Below are positions 6,759 through 15,546 of a DNA stretch of 54,276 nt, one piece after another. The notes below the pieces were generated by a model. That model made no database searches and had not been told where the DNA came from. It saw nothing but the letters and a program-made list of their open reading frames with translations. This stretch comes from Proteobacteria bacterium ST_bin11 (lineage in GTDB: Bacteria; Pseudomonadota; Gammaproteobacteria; Methylococcales; Methylomonadaceae), in assembly GCA_002083615.1 (NCBI GenBank), contig MSXO01000031.1, forward strand, positions 1-54,276. Reading direction: 5' to 3'. Numbering within the stretch: the first letter of the stretch is position 1; every line of letters begins with the position of its first letter. The position numbers and the translations under genes are program-made.

Positions 6759-7958
6759 TTAGTCCCGATCAGAGCAGGATTCGCCGAATACTATGGTTTT
6801 ATCACGACCGTTGGCTTTGGCTTGATACAAAGCGGCATCGGCATAATGAATCATTTGATCAATGTCCGGTGTTAGTTCGGATTGAATTAAATCGCTATTC
6901 AGGCAATATAAACCGATACTTAGTGTCAAATTAACCAGCTGATTGTCGATTGACCATTCCAGAGTTTTAATGTCCTGACGAATACGTTCCGCGAATGTTT
7001 TTCCGCTATCGCAACGCGTGTTGGTAAATATTGCGACAAACTCCTCACCACCGAAACGCACCAAAATATCGGTATTACGCATTTGCCGTTTTAATGCATT
7101 AGCCACCCCAGTCAAAACTTGATCGCCGAACAAATGCCCAAAGCGGTCATTGATCACTTTGAAATGATCAATGTCCATCACGAGTAGGCAAAAGCAACTT
7201 TTGTAGCGCTTGTGATGGGCAATAACTACTTCGACTTGATCGTAAAAAAACCGCCGATTATGCAAGCCTGTCAATTGGTCGTGCATGGACATGCTGGCAA
7301 AATGGTCTTTTAGCTGATTGGTTTCTGCAACCAAGCTCTCCAATTCGGCAGTTCTGAACGCAATTTGCTGCTCCATTTGCTGTACTAAACGCCGGGTAGT
7401 GATGAGCTGACCGAGAATATTTTTATAAACTTCCAGCAAACGGATGTGCCACTCGCTGAAATAGTTTGCTTGCGGATGGGAAACGTTTAAAACGCCGATT
7501 AGGGCATGGTTCAATGTAAACACCGGCACACTGATAATTGACCCGGGCGACTGATTAAGATTTCCAGTTTTTTCAAAACGCGTGTCTTCATGGCAATCCT
7601 GGCTATGTTGCAGAACACCGGTTGCAGCGGCCGCACCAATCACACCCTCTCCTACCCTAAACCTCAGAGGCGTATCGGGATTTGGTTCTGCACTGCCAAG
7701 CTCTCTCACACTGATACCCGCAACATTGCTTAAAAAGCCCTCGTTATCCACGATAAAAAAAGAACAGCGTTCCATATCTTGATACTGGATAAGGCTAGCC
7801 AGCGCTTGTCTGATAAGAGCATTTTCGTCATCGACTTGATAGTCGATTTCGGACAATTGTTTGACGGCGGACAGCGCATTTATTAGGTCCATCAGCAAAT
7901 CCTGCATACCGAAGCCAGTCAGTTCCGGATCTTGATTATTTGCGTTTTGCGGGTTCAT
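6759..7958 (-). CDS. GAF-GGDEF diguanylate cyclase
   Basis: A 399-residue cytoplasmic protein. A GAF-type sensor domain spans residues about 40-190, and a GGDEF domain about 230-390 begins DQLTGLHNRRFFYD. The active site is GGEEF, and an RxxD product-inhibition site (RNTD) lies five residues upstream, so an active and feedback-inhibited cyclase making c-di-GMP is expected. The ATG at 7958 overlaps the stop codon of the HDOD gene by one base (TGATG), which means translational coupling; a TTG one codon earlier is possible. It is the last gene of the ygfX-HDOD-GGDEF operon. The stimulus sensed by the GAF domain is unknown. Confidence 0.9.
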   Translation of the reverse strand: MNPQNANNQDPELTGFGMQDLLMDLINALSAVKQLSEIDYQVDDENALIRQALASLIQYQDMERCSFFIVDNEGFLSNVAGISVRELGSAEPNPDTPLRFRVGEGVIGAAAATGVLQHSQDCHEDTRFEKTGNLNQSPGSIISVPVFTLNHALIGVLNVSHPQANYFSEWHIRLLEVYKNILGQLITTRRLVQQMEQQIAFRTAELESLVAETNQLKDHFASMSMHDQLTGLHNRRFFYDQVEVVIAHHKRYKSCFCLLVMDIDHFKVINDRFGHLFGDQVLTGVANALKRQMRNTDILVRFGGEEFVAIFTNTRCDSGKTFAERIRQDIKTLEWSIDNQLVNLTLSIGLYCLNSDLIQSELTPDIDQMIHYADAALYQAKANGRDKTIVFGESCSDRD

Positions 7959-8827
7959 CAATTCCCCATGATGGCTGCAAGTTTCTGCATGGCCTGCCGG
8001 TTCTCATTCAATTGTTCAGCGAGGTCAAATATGGCCTCTAGCGGCAGTTCAATCTCTTCGCACTCCAGTTCAAATTCTTGCGGATTAACCGGCTTGCCGG
8101 CAATCAATGCCGCGCTTAATCGCTGACAAACCCTCAACAAGTGCAACAAAGACCGCTCCACACCCTGAAAATCCTTGCTTTCATAATGTTGTAATAGCAC
8201 CTGATACAACGTTGGTAAATTCCATTTATGCATCAAAAAATAAGCAATTTGGTAATGACTCAGTCCGATTTGTCGACGAATTTCCCCACTCACGGACAAG
8301 CCAGTTTTTTGGCGCTCGACAAAAATACCATTTAGCTCTTCCGGCTGCAGGTAGCCAAGCACCAAAACGCCGATATTTAACAGTAACCCGCCGGAATAAA
8401 TCGTCGATGGCGTAAACTGACCCAGTTGCGGGATCTCGATGGCCAGTTTTCGCGCACACTCGGCGGTCGTCAGTGAGCGCATCCAGAAATAGTTGGGGTC
8501 GAATCTTTCGCAGGCGCGCGTATCGAACTGCACGTTAAAAATAAGCGCCAGCGCCAGGGCTTTTACCAAATCCAGCCCCAAGACCTGAAAAATGGCTGAG
8601 CGAATATCGGTAACGCTTCTACCTCTAGCAAAATAAGCCGAATTTGCTAGACCAAGCAATCGGGCGACTAAACTCGGCGATAACAACAAGGCATCCGCCA
8701 ACTTTTCTATCGGAATATCCGGTGTGTTGATAGCACCTAAAATTCGCAAACTCGCATCGGGTAATACCGGCAAGTTTTTCAGCGAATTCATTTGCAGTTC
8801 AACCGCTTGCTTAACACCGGCATTCAT
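7958..8827 (-). CDS. HDOD domain signalling protein
   Basis: A 289-residue protein with an HDOD domain from about residue 15 to 210 (LPVLPDASLRILGAI, LLSPSLVARLLGLANSAYFA, IFQVLGLDLVKALAL). HDOD domains are HD-related folds that usually lack the catalytic HD pair and serve in regulation. The C-terminal 80 residues are helical. The ATG at 8827 overlaps the ygfX stop as TGATG, and the same arrangement links it to the diguanylate cyclase downstream. HDOD and GGDEF proteins are often functionally paired, so a role in c-di-GMP signalling is likely but not shown. Confidence 0.88.
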   Translation of the reverse strand: MNAGVKQAVELQMNSLKNLPVLPDASLRILGAINTPDIPIEKLADALLLSPSLVARLLGLANSAYFARGRSVTDIRSAIFQVLGLDLVKALALALIFNVQFDTRACERFDPNYFWMRSLTTAECARKLAIEIPQLGQFTPSTIYSGGLLLNIGVLVLGYLQPEELNGIFVERQKTGLSVSGEIRRQIGLSHYQIAYFLMHKWNLPTLYQVLLQHYESKDFQGVERSLLHLLRVCQRLSAALIAGKPVNPQEFELECEEIELPLEAIFDLAEQLNENRQAMQKLAAIMGN

Positions 8828-9234
8828 CAACGGCGTCCATTACCCGAAATAAGCAACCAAACCAGAAGCTTGCGGTAATCGTCGTTACTCATTGAATCTT
8901 TTAGAATTATCATCGATTGACGCCTCCCGTTATTCTGGGCCCAGTTTAGCGCGATTAGAAATTCGGTAACCACAGTTGAGGCTTGGATCTCGATGGGCAG
9001 GTAGTGATCGCCATCGCCAAGCAAAGTCCATCCCTGATGCGGAGTATAGCGCAGATAAACTGCGTTCAGCTCCCCGGACACCAGTTTGCTTCGCCAGTTC
9101 AGTAAAACCAGAATAGTCAGTAAACATTTGTAGGGCGCTGGCAGTGCGTTCAACCAGCACGCTATGAGCATCAGTGCGTGAATAATACTAACGATAAGCC
9201 TCAGCAACCGTGAGCGCCGGATTGTAAAGTTCAT
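8827..9234 (-). CDS. ygfX: YgfX/CptA-like small membrane protein
   Basis: A 135-residue protein with two adjacent membrane segments near residues 10-45 (LRLIVSIIHALMLIACW and APYKCLLTILVLLNW) and a soluble C-terminal part. The pattern of GELNAVYLRYTPHQGWTLLG followed by SMSNDDYRKLLVWLL matches the YgfX family. YgfX of E. coli is the inner-membrane partner of SdhE and has been called the toxin CptA. The ATG at 9234 with GAAGAG upstream is preferred; a GTG at 9258 would add eight residues. No sdhE is present next to it, although divergent ygfZ is, as in E. coli. It heads an operon with an HDOD and a GGDEF gene. Confidence 0.7.
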   Translation of the reverse strand: MNFTIRRSRLLRLIVSIIHALMLIACWLNALPAPYKCLLTILVLLNWRSKLVSGELNAVYLRYTPHQGWTLLGDGDHYLPIEIQASTVVTEFLIALNWAQNNGRRQSMIILKDSMSNDDYRKLLVWLLISGNGRR

Positions 9235-9335
9235 GCTCTCTTCGAGATTTTTCGACACAATCCCCGCACCTGTTCCGAGCTAAGGTAAACTAGCCTGCTA
9301 AATTATGTTCATGTATTTCTAAAAATATTGCCGCC

Positions 9336-10283
9336 ATGCTTGAAACTCGGACAGACCCAGAAAACGCTTTTACCGACCCCAATTCACTAGCCAGAAGAGT
9401 ATTCTCCTCCACTGGCCTGAGCATCATAGAAGTTACCGGTCAAGACGCCGCCAAACTCCTGCAAGGTCAGTTAACATGCAATATTAACGACTTATCTGCG
9501 TCGCAGGCCAGTATAGCCGCGTTTTGCAATGCTAAGGGCCGAGTGATCAGCACCCTATTGGTGGTTAAAGCGCTAGAGTCGTTTTACCTTATTCTGCCTG
9601 CGGACTTGCTGGACGTCGTCCTGAAAAAATTACGGATGTATGTGCTACGAGCTGACGCAAAACTGCATGATCAAACCGACCATATGCAGGTCATGGGTAT
9701 AAGCAATCTTGCAGAGGCGTTTAATCCCCCAGCAAACAATTTTGCAGTGGGACAAGCGCCGCTAACGACTATCAAATTACCCGGAGCGCCGCGTCACTTG
9801 GTGCTAGGTAGGCTCGATCAAATTGATGAATTCAGCGAATTACTGCGTTCGCAATACGATTTCGAACCTGGCTGCCTGGAGGAATGGCGTTACCAGGATA
9901 TCTCCTCAGGCCTGCCTTGGTTAGATATTAGCCAATCCGAACAACATATTCCGCAAATGTTGGGCATTGACCAACTCGGCGGCATTAGTTTCAGTAAAGG
10001 CTGTTATACCGGTCAGGAAATCGTGGCGCGCAGTCACTATCTGGGGAAAGTCAAACGCGCCCTGTTTATTGCCGAATGCCCGCAAATACCAGAGGGTGTG
10101 ATTACGGGGTGTAAGGTGTTCGATAGCGTTTCTCAGCAAAATATGGGGTGCCTACTCACTAAGGCAGCCTGGAACGGCATAAACCGTTCGTTGCTAGTCC
10201 TGCAAATAGTTGATGGACTGCCAAAAAACCTTATACTTGATGACGAGTATCGTACACCTATCACGATAATTTCGGATCAATAG
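9336..10283 (+). CDS. ygfZ: YgfZ, folate-dependent Fe-S assembly/repair factor
   Basis: A 315-residue GcvT-related protein. The YgfZ signature KGCYTGQEIVARSHYLGKVK is present in the second half (about residues 220-239), with the conserved Cys. The N-terminal domain (LSIIEVTGQDAAKLLQGQLT) is the tetrahydrofolate-binding fold of the family. YgfZ supports a subset of iron-sulfur enzymes, including MiaB. It is divergent from ygfX with about 100 bases between, so the two promoters share that gap. The ATG at 9336 gives a normal length. Confidence 0.93.
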   Translation: MLETRTDPENAFTDPNSLARRVFSSTGLSIIEVTGQDAAKLLQGQLTCNINDLSASQASIAAFCNAKGRVISTLLVVKALESFYLILPADLLDVVLKKLRMYVLRADAKLHDQTDHMQVMGISNLAEAFNPPANNFAVGQAPLTTIKLPGAPRHLVLGRLDQIDEFSELLRSQYDFEPGCLEEWRYQDISSGLPWLDISQSEQHIPQMLGIDQLGGISFSKGCYTGQEIVARSHYLGKVKRALFIAECPQIPEGVITGCKVFDSVSQQNMGCLLTKAAWNGINRSLLVLQIVDGLPKNLILDDEYRTPITIISDQ

Positions 10284-10297
10284 CGGAAATTCTATCC

Positions 10298-11140
10298 ATG
10301 CAATTCAAATCTGTTCAAGACTTTTTAGTTCATGTGCAAGCTGAACTGGACGCCAACCGATTAATCCTGCCTACCCTGCCGGACGTTGCTATCAAAGTCC
10401 GCGATGCCGTAAGTAAAGGCGATGCCACTGCGCAAAGCCTAGCTGAGATTATCGCGACAGACGCGGCTATCTCGGCTCGTTTGATACAAGTCGCGAACAG
10501 CCCTTTGTATCGCGGTACGATGGAAATCAAAAACATTCAAATGGCCGTAACCCGACTAGGCAACAACACCATACGCACGCTGATCACCAGTCTGATCATG
10601 CAGCAAATGTTCACGCCTACCACTCCGCTGCTGGAAGGCTATTTTCGCAGCACTTGGGAGCAAGGGGTCAACGTCTCAGCGATTAGTCGCGCACTGGCCG
10701 CCTTCGTCCCGCATTTAAACGCCGATGAAGCCATGCTGGCCGGACTGATCCATCAAATCGGTAAACTACCGATCTTAACGCTGGTCGAAAAAATTCCGGA
10801 GTTTAGGGACAGCCCATCGCGCTTAGATAAGCTGTTAGAAAAAGCCCATCCGCACGTCGGCAAACTGATCATGAATACCTGGAACTTCCCGGAAGAACTT
10901 AAATTGGTGCCGTCCGAGTACGTGGATTTTCAGCGCGACTCTGGCGCTAAAGCCGATTATGTCGATTTAGTGCAAGTCGCGTTTCTGCAAAGCATCGCCG
11001 GCACCGATCACCCGGCCTGCCGCGTCGATTGGAATACCGTACCCGCCTTTGTGAAACTGGGCATCCAGCCTGATACTGAAATTTTGGAAATTGAAGGAGT
11101 CTCGGAAGAGATCGAACTCGCGCATTCAATGTTCCTTTGA
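10298..11140 (+). CDS. HDOD domain protein, second copy
   Basis: A 280-residue protein with an HDOD domain over residues about 20-215 (LPTLPDVAIKVRDAVSKGDA, IIATDAAISARLIQVANSPL, MAVTRLGNNTIRTLI). It is a different subgroup from the HDOD protein at 7958-8827. The start is 14 bases after ygfZ, so it is probably co-transcribed with it. HDOD domains are regulatory, usually without hydrolase activity; the partner here is unknown. Heme A synthase follows after 13 bases in the same direction. Confidence 0.88.
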   Translation: MQFKSVQDFLVHVQAELDANRLILPTLPDVAIKVRDAVSKGDATAQSLAEIIATDAAISARLIQVANSPLYRGTMEIKNIQMAVTRLGNNTIRTLITSLIMQQMFTPTTPLLEGYFRSTWEQGVNVSAISRALAAFVPHLNADEAMLAGLIHQIGKLPILTLVEKIPEFRDSPSRLDKLLEKAHPHVGKLIMNTWNFPEELKLVPSEYVDFQRDSGAKADYVDLVQVAFLQSIAGTDHPACRVDWNTVPAFVKLGIQPDTEILEIEGVSEEIELAHSMFL

Positions 11141-11153
11141 GACCTAAAAACAC

Positions 11154-12128
11154 ATGATAGACGCTCAAGACGCAGCCCGTTTTCGCCGTTTAGGAACGCT
11201 CACCATCTTTGCCGTGTATTTTGTGATTCTGGTCGGTGGCATCGTTCGCGCTTCAGGGGCTGGCATGGGTTGCCCGGATTGGCCTACCTGCTTCGGACAA
11301 TGGGTACCGCCGACGCACGAATCGCAACTTCCGGCCAATTACCACGAAATTTATGCAGCGCGCGGTTATGAAAGCACCGCTTTCAATCCGATGAAAACCT
11401 GGACCGAATACACTAATCGTTTGGTGGGCGTGACTATTGGTTTTTTGATCTTTCTGACAGCATGGACCTCTCGGCTTTATCTAAAAGCCGACAAAGCAAT
11501 TTTTTATATAGCGTTATCCGTCTTTTTGCTGGTTGGATTTCAGGGCTGGTTGGGCTCGGCTGTGGTGGCCAGCAACCTAAAGCCCTTGATGATAACGCTG
11601 CACATGCTGCTGGCCCTGTTCATAGTCGCACTGCTGATCTACGCTATTGCCAGGTCGCAAAAACCGCTATTGCAAGCCATTGACAGCCATTGGCTAACAC
11701 CGCGTTTTGCTTTGGTTTTAAAAATTGCGATGGCGATGACGTTGCTACAAGTAGCAATGGGCACCCAAGTCAGAGAGGCGGTCGATTACATTGCTCATGA
11801 GCACAGCTATATCGACAGGCAGTATTGGCGCGACAGTTTTCCGATTATTTTTTACATCCACCGCTCTTTTTCATCGATCATTTTGTTCACCAACCTATGG
11901 CTGACCTGGAAAATTTATCAGCATGCCGACAAAACTAACCTGCTTTTGCGCACCGCTTACGCCTTGATGGGTTTGATTGTTACCGCCATTTTGGCAGGCG
12001 TCAGCCTCGACAGGCTCGGTTTTCCGGTCGTAGCCCAACCTCTACATCTGTTAATGGCCAATCTTATTTTTGGCGCGCAATTTTTCATCTTTATTTGCCT
12101 AAATTATTCCTCCAGGAAACCAGACTAG
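11154..12128 (+). CDS. ctaA: Heme A synthase, COX15/CtaA family
   Basis: A 324-residue integral membrane protein with about eight membrane segments. The first segment (FAVYFVILVGGIVRASGAGM) and GCPDWPTCFGQWVPP are diagnostic, with the conserved Cys pair of the periplasmic loop. Conserved His residues occur in TLHMLL and FYIHRSFS. It oxidises the C8 methyl group of heme O to make heme A for aa3-type cytochrome oxidase. The neighbouring genes are not oxidase genes. It probably shares a transcript with ygfZ and the HDOD gene. Confidence 0.92.
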   Translation: MIDAQDAARFRRLGTLTIFAVYFVILVGGIVRASGAGMGCPDWPTCFGQWVPPTHESQLPANYHEIYAARGYESTAFNPMKTWTEYTNRLVGVTIGFLIFLTAWTSRLYLKADKAIFYIALSVFLLVGFQGWLGSAVVASNLKPLMITLHMLLALFIVALLIYAIARSQKPLLQAIDSHWLTPRFALVLKIAMAMTLLQVAMGTQVREAVDYIAHEHSYIDRQYWRDSFPIIFYIHRSFSSIILFTNLWLTWKIYQHADKTNLLLRTAYALMGLIVTAILAGVSLDRLGFPVVAQPLHLLMANLIFGAQFFIFICLNYSSRKPD

Positions 12129-12249
12129 ACAAGCTAGGATTTTGCGGTAATTATCAATAAGTTAAGCAATATCAAGCCAAGTTGAGATACAATGCTGCCC
12201 ATAGCGAGCCAATGGCCTGCAACCCTCTTTTTTTCTACAGGTATTATTA

Positions 12250-13998
12250 ATGTCAGACACCCCTTCCTCCGCCACGCCTTCCTTTAAAGATTTATCGCTA
12301 TCAGAACCTATTCTCAAAGCGCTGGAAAGTGTCGGTTACGAAACCCCCTCTCCGATTCAAGCACAGATTATTCCCTTCGTGATGGCGGGTCGCGACGTGT
12401 TGGGCCAAGCACAAACCGGCACCGGTAAAACCGCCGCATTTGCCTTGCCAATTTTGTCACGTATCGATCTCAAGCAAAAAGACCCGCAAGCTTTGGTACT
12501 AGCCCCGACCCGCGAATTGGCGATACAGGTTGCCGAGGCATTTCAAAGCTATGCCGCGCACATCAAGGGCTTTCATGTGTTGCCAATCTACGGCGGCCAG
12601 GATTACACCAGCCAACTGCGCCAATTGAGTCGCGGTGCGCACGTCGTAGTTGGCACCCCCGGACGGGTGATGGACCACATGCGTCGCGGCACGCTGAAGT
12701 TGGATCAACTCACCTCGCTGGTATTGGATGAAGCCGATGAAATGTTGCGGATGGGTTTCATCGACGATGTCGAATGGATTCTGGAGCAGACTCCATCCAC
12801 GCGTCAAACTGCGCTGTTCTCGGCAACTATGCCGACCGAAATCCGCAAAATTGCCCAGAAGTACCTGAACAATCCTGAACAAGTTACTATCAAGGTCAAA
12901 ACCGCCACCGCCGCCAATATCCGCCAACGTTATTGGTTCGTCAGCGGTGTACACAAAATGGACGCACTGACCCGGATTCTGGAAGCGGAAAATTTCGACG
13001 GCATGATCATTTTCGTCAGAACGAAAACCGCGACCATTGAGGTGGCCGAAAAGCTTGAAGCGCGCGGCTTTTCCGCTTCAGCGATCAACGGCGACATGTC
13101 CCAAGCCTTGCGGGAACGCGCCATCGAAAATCTAAAAAGTGGCAAACTGGATATTCTAATCGCCACAGACGTTGCCGCGCGCGGTCTGGACGTTGATCGT
13201 ATTACCCACGTCGTCAACTACGACATTCCTTACGACACCGAATCTTATATCCATCGTATCGGCCGTACCGGTCGCGCCGGACGGACTGGGGATGCGATTT
13301 TATTTGTCTCGCCACGCGAAAAACGCCTGCTGGCCAACATCGAACAAGCTACCAAACAAAAAGTCGAAGAAATGCAATTGCCTTCGACCGACTTTATTAA
13401 CAATGCGCGGATCAACCGTTTTAAACAGCGGATTACCGACACGCTGGCCGGCGAGGAACTCAGTTTTTACAACCAACTGATCAACCAATACCAGGTAGAA
13501 CATAATGTACCCGCGCTGGACGTGGCGGCAGCATTAGCCAGACTGTTGCAAGGCGAGACGCCGTTGTTGATGAAGGAGCCAAGCAAAAAACCCCGCAAAG
13601 ACGCCGAGGAACATAATCGCTCTGAACGCGGCGATCGAGGTGATCGTGGTCCGAGACGTGAAAAAGGTCGGGCCGGCGCAGTGGAAATGGAAACCTTCCG
13701 TATCGAAGTTGGCCACAGCGACGGTGTAAAACCGGGCAATATCGTCGGCGCAATCGCCAACGAAACCGGCATAGACGGCGATCACATCGCCCGGATTAAG
13801 ATCGAAGAACACTACAGCACGGTAGAACTACCGGCAGGCATGCCGAAAGACTTGTTTCAGGCCCTGAAAAAAGTTCGAGTAGTCGGAAAGTCCCTGGATA
13901 TTTCCAAATTCGACCCCGACCTGGTTAAAAAAGACAAGAGCAAAAAACGGGTCGGCTCACCCTCAAGACGCGGCAAAAACAAAGATCTAGCCGAATAA
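12250..13998 (+). CDS. deaD: DEAD-box ATP-dependent RNA helicase DeaD/CsdA
   Basis: A 582-residue helicase. The motifs are in order: Q motif (GYETPSPIQAQ), AQTGTGKT, PTRELAIQ, DEAD near residue 162, SAT, and HRIGRTGRAGRTG. The C-terminal part holds a DbpA-type RNA-binding domain (RIEVGHSDGVKPGNIVGAIA) and a basic tail ending RRGKNKDLAE. It acts in ribosome assembly and mRNA decay, especially in the cold. A 120-base gap with an AT-rich stretch precedes it and likely holds its promoter. Its stop codon touches a tRNA-Thr fragment. Confidence 0.96.
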   Translation: MSDTPSSATPSFKDLSLSEPILKALESVGYETPSPIQAQIIPFVMAGRDVLGQAQTGTGKTAAFALPILSRIDLKQKDPQALVLAPTRELAIQVAEAFQSYAAHIKGFHVLPIYGGQDYTSQLRQLSRGAHVVVGTPGRVMDHMRRGTLKLDQLTSLVLDEADEMLRMGFIDDVEWILEQTPSTRQTALFSATMPTEIRKIAQKYLNNPEQVTIKVKTATAANIRQRYWFVSGVHKMDALTRILEAENFDGMIIFVRTKTATIEVAEKLEARGFSASAINGDMSQALRERAIENLKSGKLDILIATDVAARGLDVDRITHVVNYDIPYDTESYIHRIGRTGRAGRTGDAILFVSPREKRLLANIEQATKQKVEEMQLPSTDFINNARINRFKQRITDTLAGEELSFYNQLINQYQVEHNVPALDVAAALARLLQGETPLLMKEPSKKPRKDAEEHNRSERGDRGDRGPRREKGRAGAVEMETFRIEVGHSDGVKPGNIVGAIANETGIDGDHIARIKIEEHYSTVELPAGMPKDLFQALKKVRVVGKSLDISKFDPDLVKKDKSKKRVGSPSRRGKNKDLAE

Positions 13999-14046
13999 CT
14001 GATTTGTAATCAGCCGGTCGCGGATTCGAGCCCCATCGCTAGCTCC
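13997..14046 (+). pseudogene. 3' fragment of a tRNA-Thr (UGU)
   Basis: The stretch starts with an anticodon arm ACTGA-TTTGTAA-TCAGC, with anticodon TGT, and runs through a variable region and T arm to the 3' end CGCTAGC-T-CCA. The 5' half (acceptor strand and D arm) is missing; the end of deaD stands in its place. The T stem is decayed, with two mismatches, so the piece is no longer constrained. Such 3' halves are left by integration into, or deletion next to, a tRNA gene. It lies exactly at the border between housekeeping genes and the biosynthetic cluster. Confidence 0.7.
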
Positions 14047-14058
14047 ATATATATCAAG

Positions 14059-14090
14059 GGCTTAGGTGTTTTTCACCTAGGCCTTTTTTA
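14059..14090 (+). terminator. Strong intrinsic terminator
   Basis: GGCTTAGGTG at 14059-14068 pairs with CACCTAGGCC at 14074-14083 (ten pairs, one G-T) around a T5 loop, followed by seven T. It should end the deaD transcript and may originally have ended the tRNA-Thr transcript. Confidence 0.9.
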
Positions 14091-14321
14091 TTGCTTTCTG
14101 ACTGGCCCTTTAAAACTTTGTCCGGCAATTTTGGATTAACCCCCTACCATTGGGCCTATGCAAGCGCTACTGGTTGAAGTGCTCATAGCTCGGCAACGTG
14201 GAGCACGGACTGGGCTTAGGTTTCTTAAAAGGATTAACAACTGCGACCGTTAAACTCCTAGCGGATACCTCAGTTGTTATTCATATCAGGACAGCAAGCA
14301 ACGCAGGTAGCCGACAAACGA
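14091..14321. other. Intergenic spacer after deaD, cluster border
   Basis: This 231-base spacer contains no gene I can support. One inverted repeat is visible, AACAACTG at 14236-14243 with CAGTTGTT at 14271-14278. It could act as a weak terminator for the flavoenzyme gene read from the other side. Confidence 0.3.
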
Positions 14322-15527
14322 TTAACTAGCGGTTCTGCGACCAGCGAGCAGACTTCGTTGCAACTTGTTATTGTCGACCCATAAATCGCCGGCTAACAGT
14401 TGGGCGATCTGTGCTTTTAAATCCGGATCCCGATGCGCTTCGAAAAACAAGTTATGCACGATATTGGAATGGTAGAAGCGTTCCACGAACAGGCGCATGG
14501 TGTTAAAGCCTAACAAGTACTTTTCATCATCCTCGACGTGCAGGGCTGGATCGGCTTCTAGTCCTTCAAGAAACCCCTGATGAACCCGGTCGGCGATGCG
14601 GGCGGCGCTGGTAAAGGCCAAAAACACCCCAGACGAAAATACCGGATCAAGGAAGCCGGCGGCATCGCCGCAGCAAGCATAGCGGGAGCCGTAGCGGCTT
14701 TGGTTGGTGTAACTAAAATCAGCTTCCACCCTCGCCGCCTCGGCTTGCTTTGCACCTTTTAACAAGCGGCTCAAGATCGGCGAAGCGGCCAGATAACGCT
14801 GCAGCAAGGCTTCGATTTCGCAGTCTTTGGGTTTGTCTTTCTGTACCACCAAACCCACGCTCAAACGCCGCCCGGCCAGCGGAATGATCCAGATCCAACC
14901 GATATCCACCACCGGCACATAGATATTACCGGATCGAAACAGTTCGTCGGCTTCCTCGCTGGGCTGAATGTTCTCGAAATGGGTGTAGACAGCAAACTTC
15001 CCCAAATTCTGAATACGGCTGATAGCCTTGGCTTTTCTGCCCATCAATGCGCTGCGCCCGGTAGCATCTATCAGGTAACGACTGCGGTATTCGGACTTAT
15101 CGGAAACCAGGCTGACCCGGTCCGAGTCGCAAGACACATTGATGACTTTTTCATCCTGATGAGTTACCACACCGTGTTTGCCGGCGTTTTCAAACAGCAT
15201 TTGATCAAACGGGGCGCGTTCGATCTGGTAGGTTCTGCGATGCACACTCAACGGAAAATACATCTGCTGGTCGGTTGCTTCGTCCATGAACACCGCACCG
15301 CTTTTCGACAGATTACCCGCGCTCCAATCAATTCCCAGCCGTTGGATGACGGGTTCACTAAACGGCAACATGGACTCGCCGATATGAAAACGCGGATGCC
15401 TGCCGCTTTCCAACAACAAAACCCGGTGGCCGTGTTGAGCAAGCAGGGTGGCTGCCGTCGAGCCGGCCGGACCGCCGCCGACGACAGTGACATCGTAGTC
15501 AAAATGGTGTTGCCTGTCTTCGATCAT
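14322..15527 (-). CDS. FAD-dependent halogenase-like oxidoreductase (copy 1)
   Basis: A 401-residue flavoprotein of the tryptophan-halogenase/geranylgeranyl-reductase superfamily. It shows the FAD dinucleotide motif VVGGGPAGSTAA near residue 16, HIGESMLP near 48-55, an SKSGAVF segment with a lysine in the position of the halogenase catalytic lysine, a WIWIIP motif (WxWxIP) and the second FAD motif GDAAGFLDPVFSSG. These fit a flavin-dependent halogenase or a related oxidase. Members occur in xanthomonadin and flexirubin clusters, whose pigments carry bromine or chlorine. Actual halogenation cannot be read from the sequence. It is the last gene of the minus-strand half-cluster that starts with the ACP at 21825. 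Confidence 0.75.
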   Translation of the reverse strand: MIEDRQHHFDYDVTVVGGGPAGSTAATLLAQHGHRVLLLESGRHPRFHIGESMLPFSEPVIQRLGIDWSAGNLSKSGAVFMDEATDQQMYFPLSVHRRTYQIERAPFDQMLFENAGKHGVVTHQDEKVINVSCDSDRVSLVSDKSEYRSRYLIDATGRSALMGRKAKAISRIQNLGKFAVYTHFENIQPSEEADELFRSGNIYVPVVDIGWIWIIPLAGRRLSVGLVVQKDKPKDCEIEALLQRYLAASPILSRLLKGAKQAEAARVEADFSYTNQSRYGSRYACCGDAAGFLDPVFSSGVFLAFTSAARIADRVHQGFLEGLEADPALHVEDDEKYLLGFNTMRLFVERFYHSNIVHNLFFEAHRDPDLKAQIAQLLAGDLWVDNNKLQRSLLAGRRTAS

Positions 15528-15546
15528 TTTTGCACAGCATCAATGC

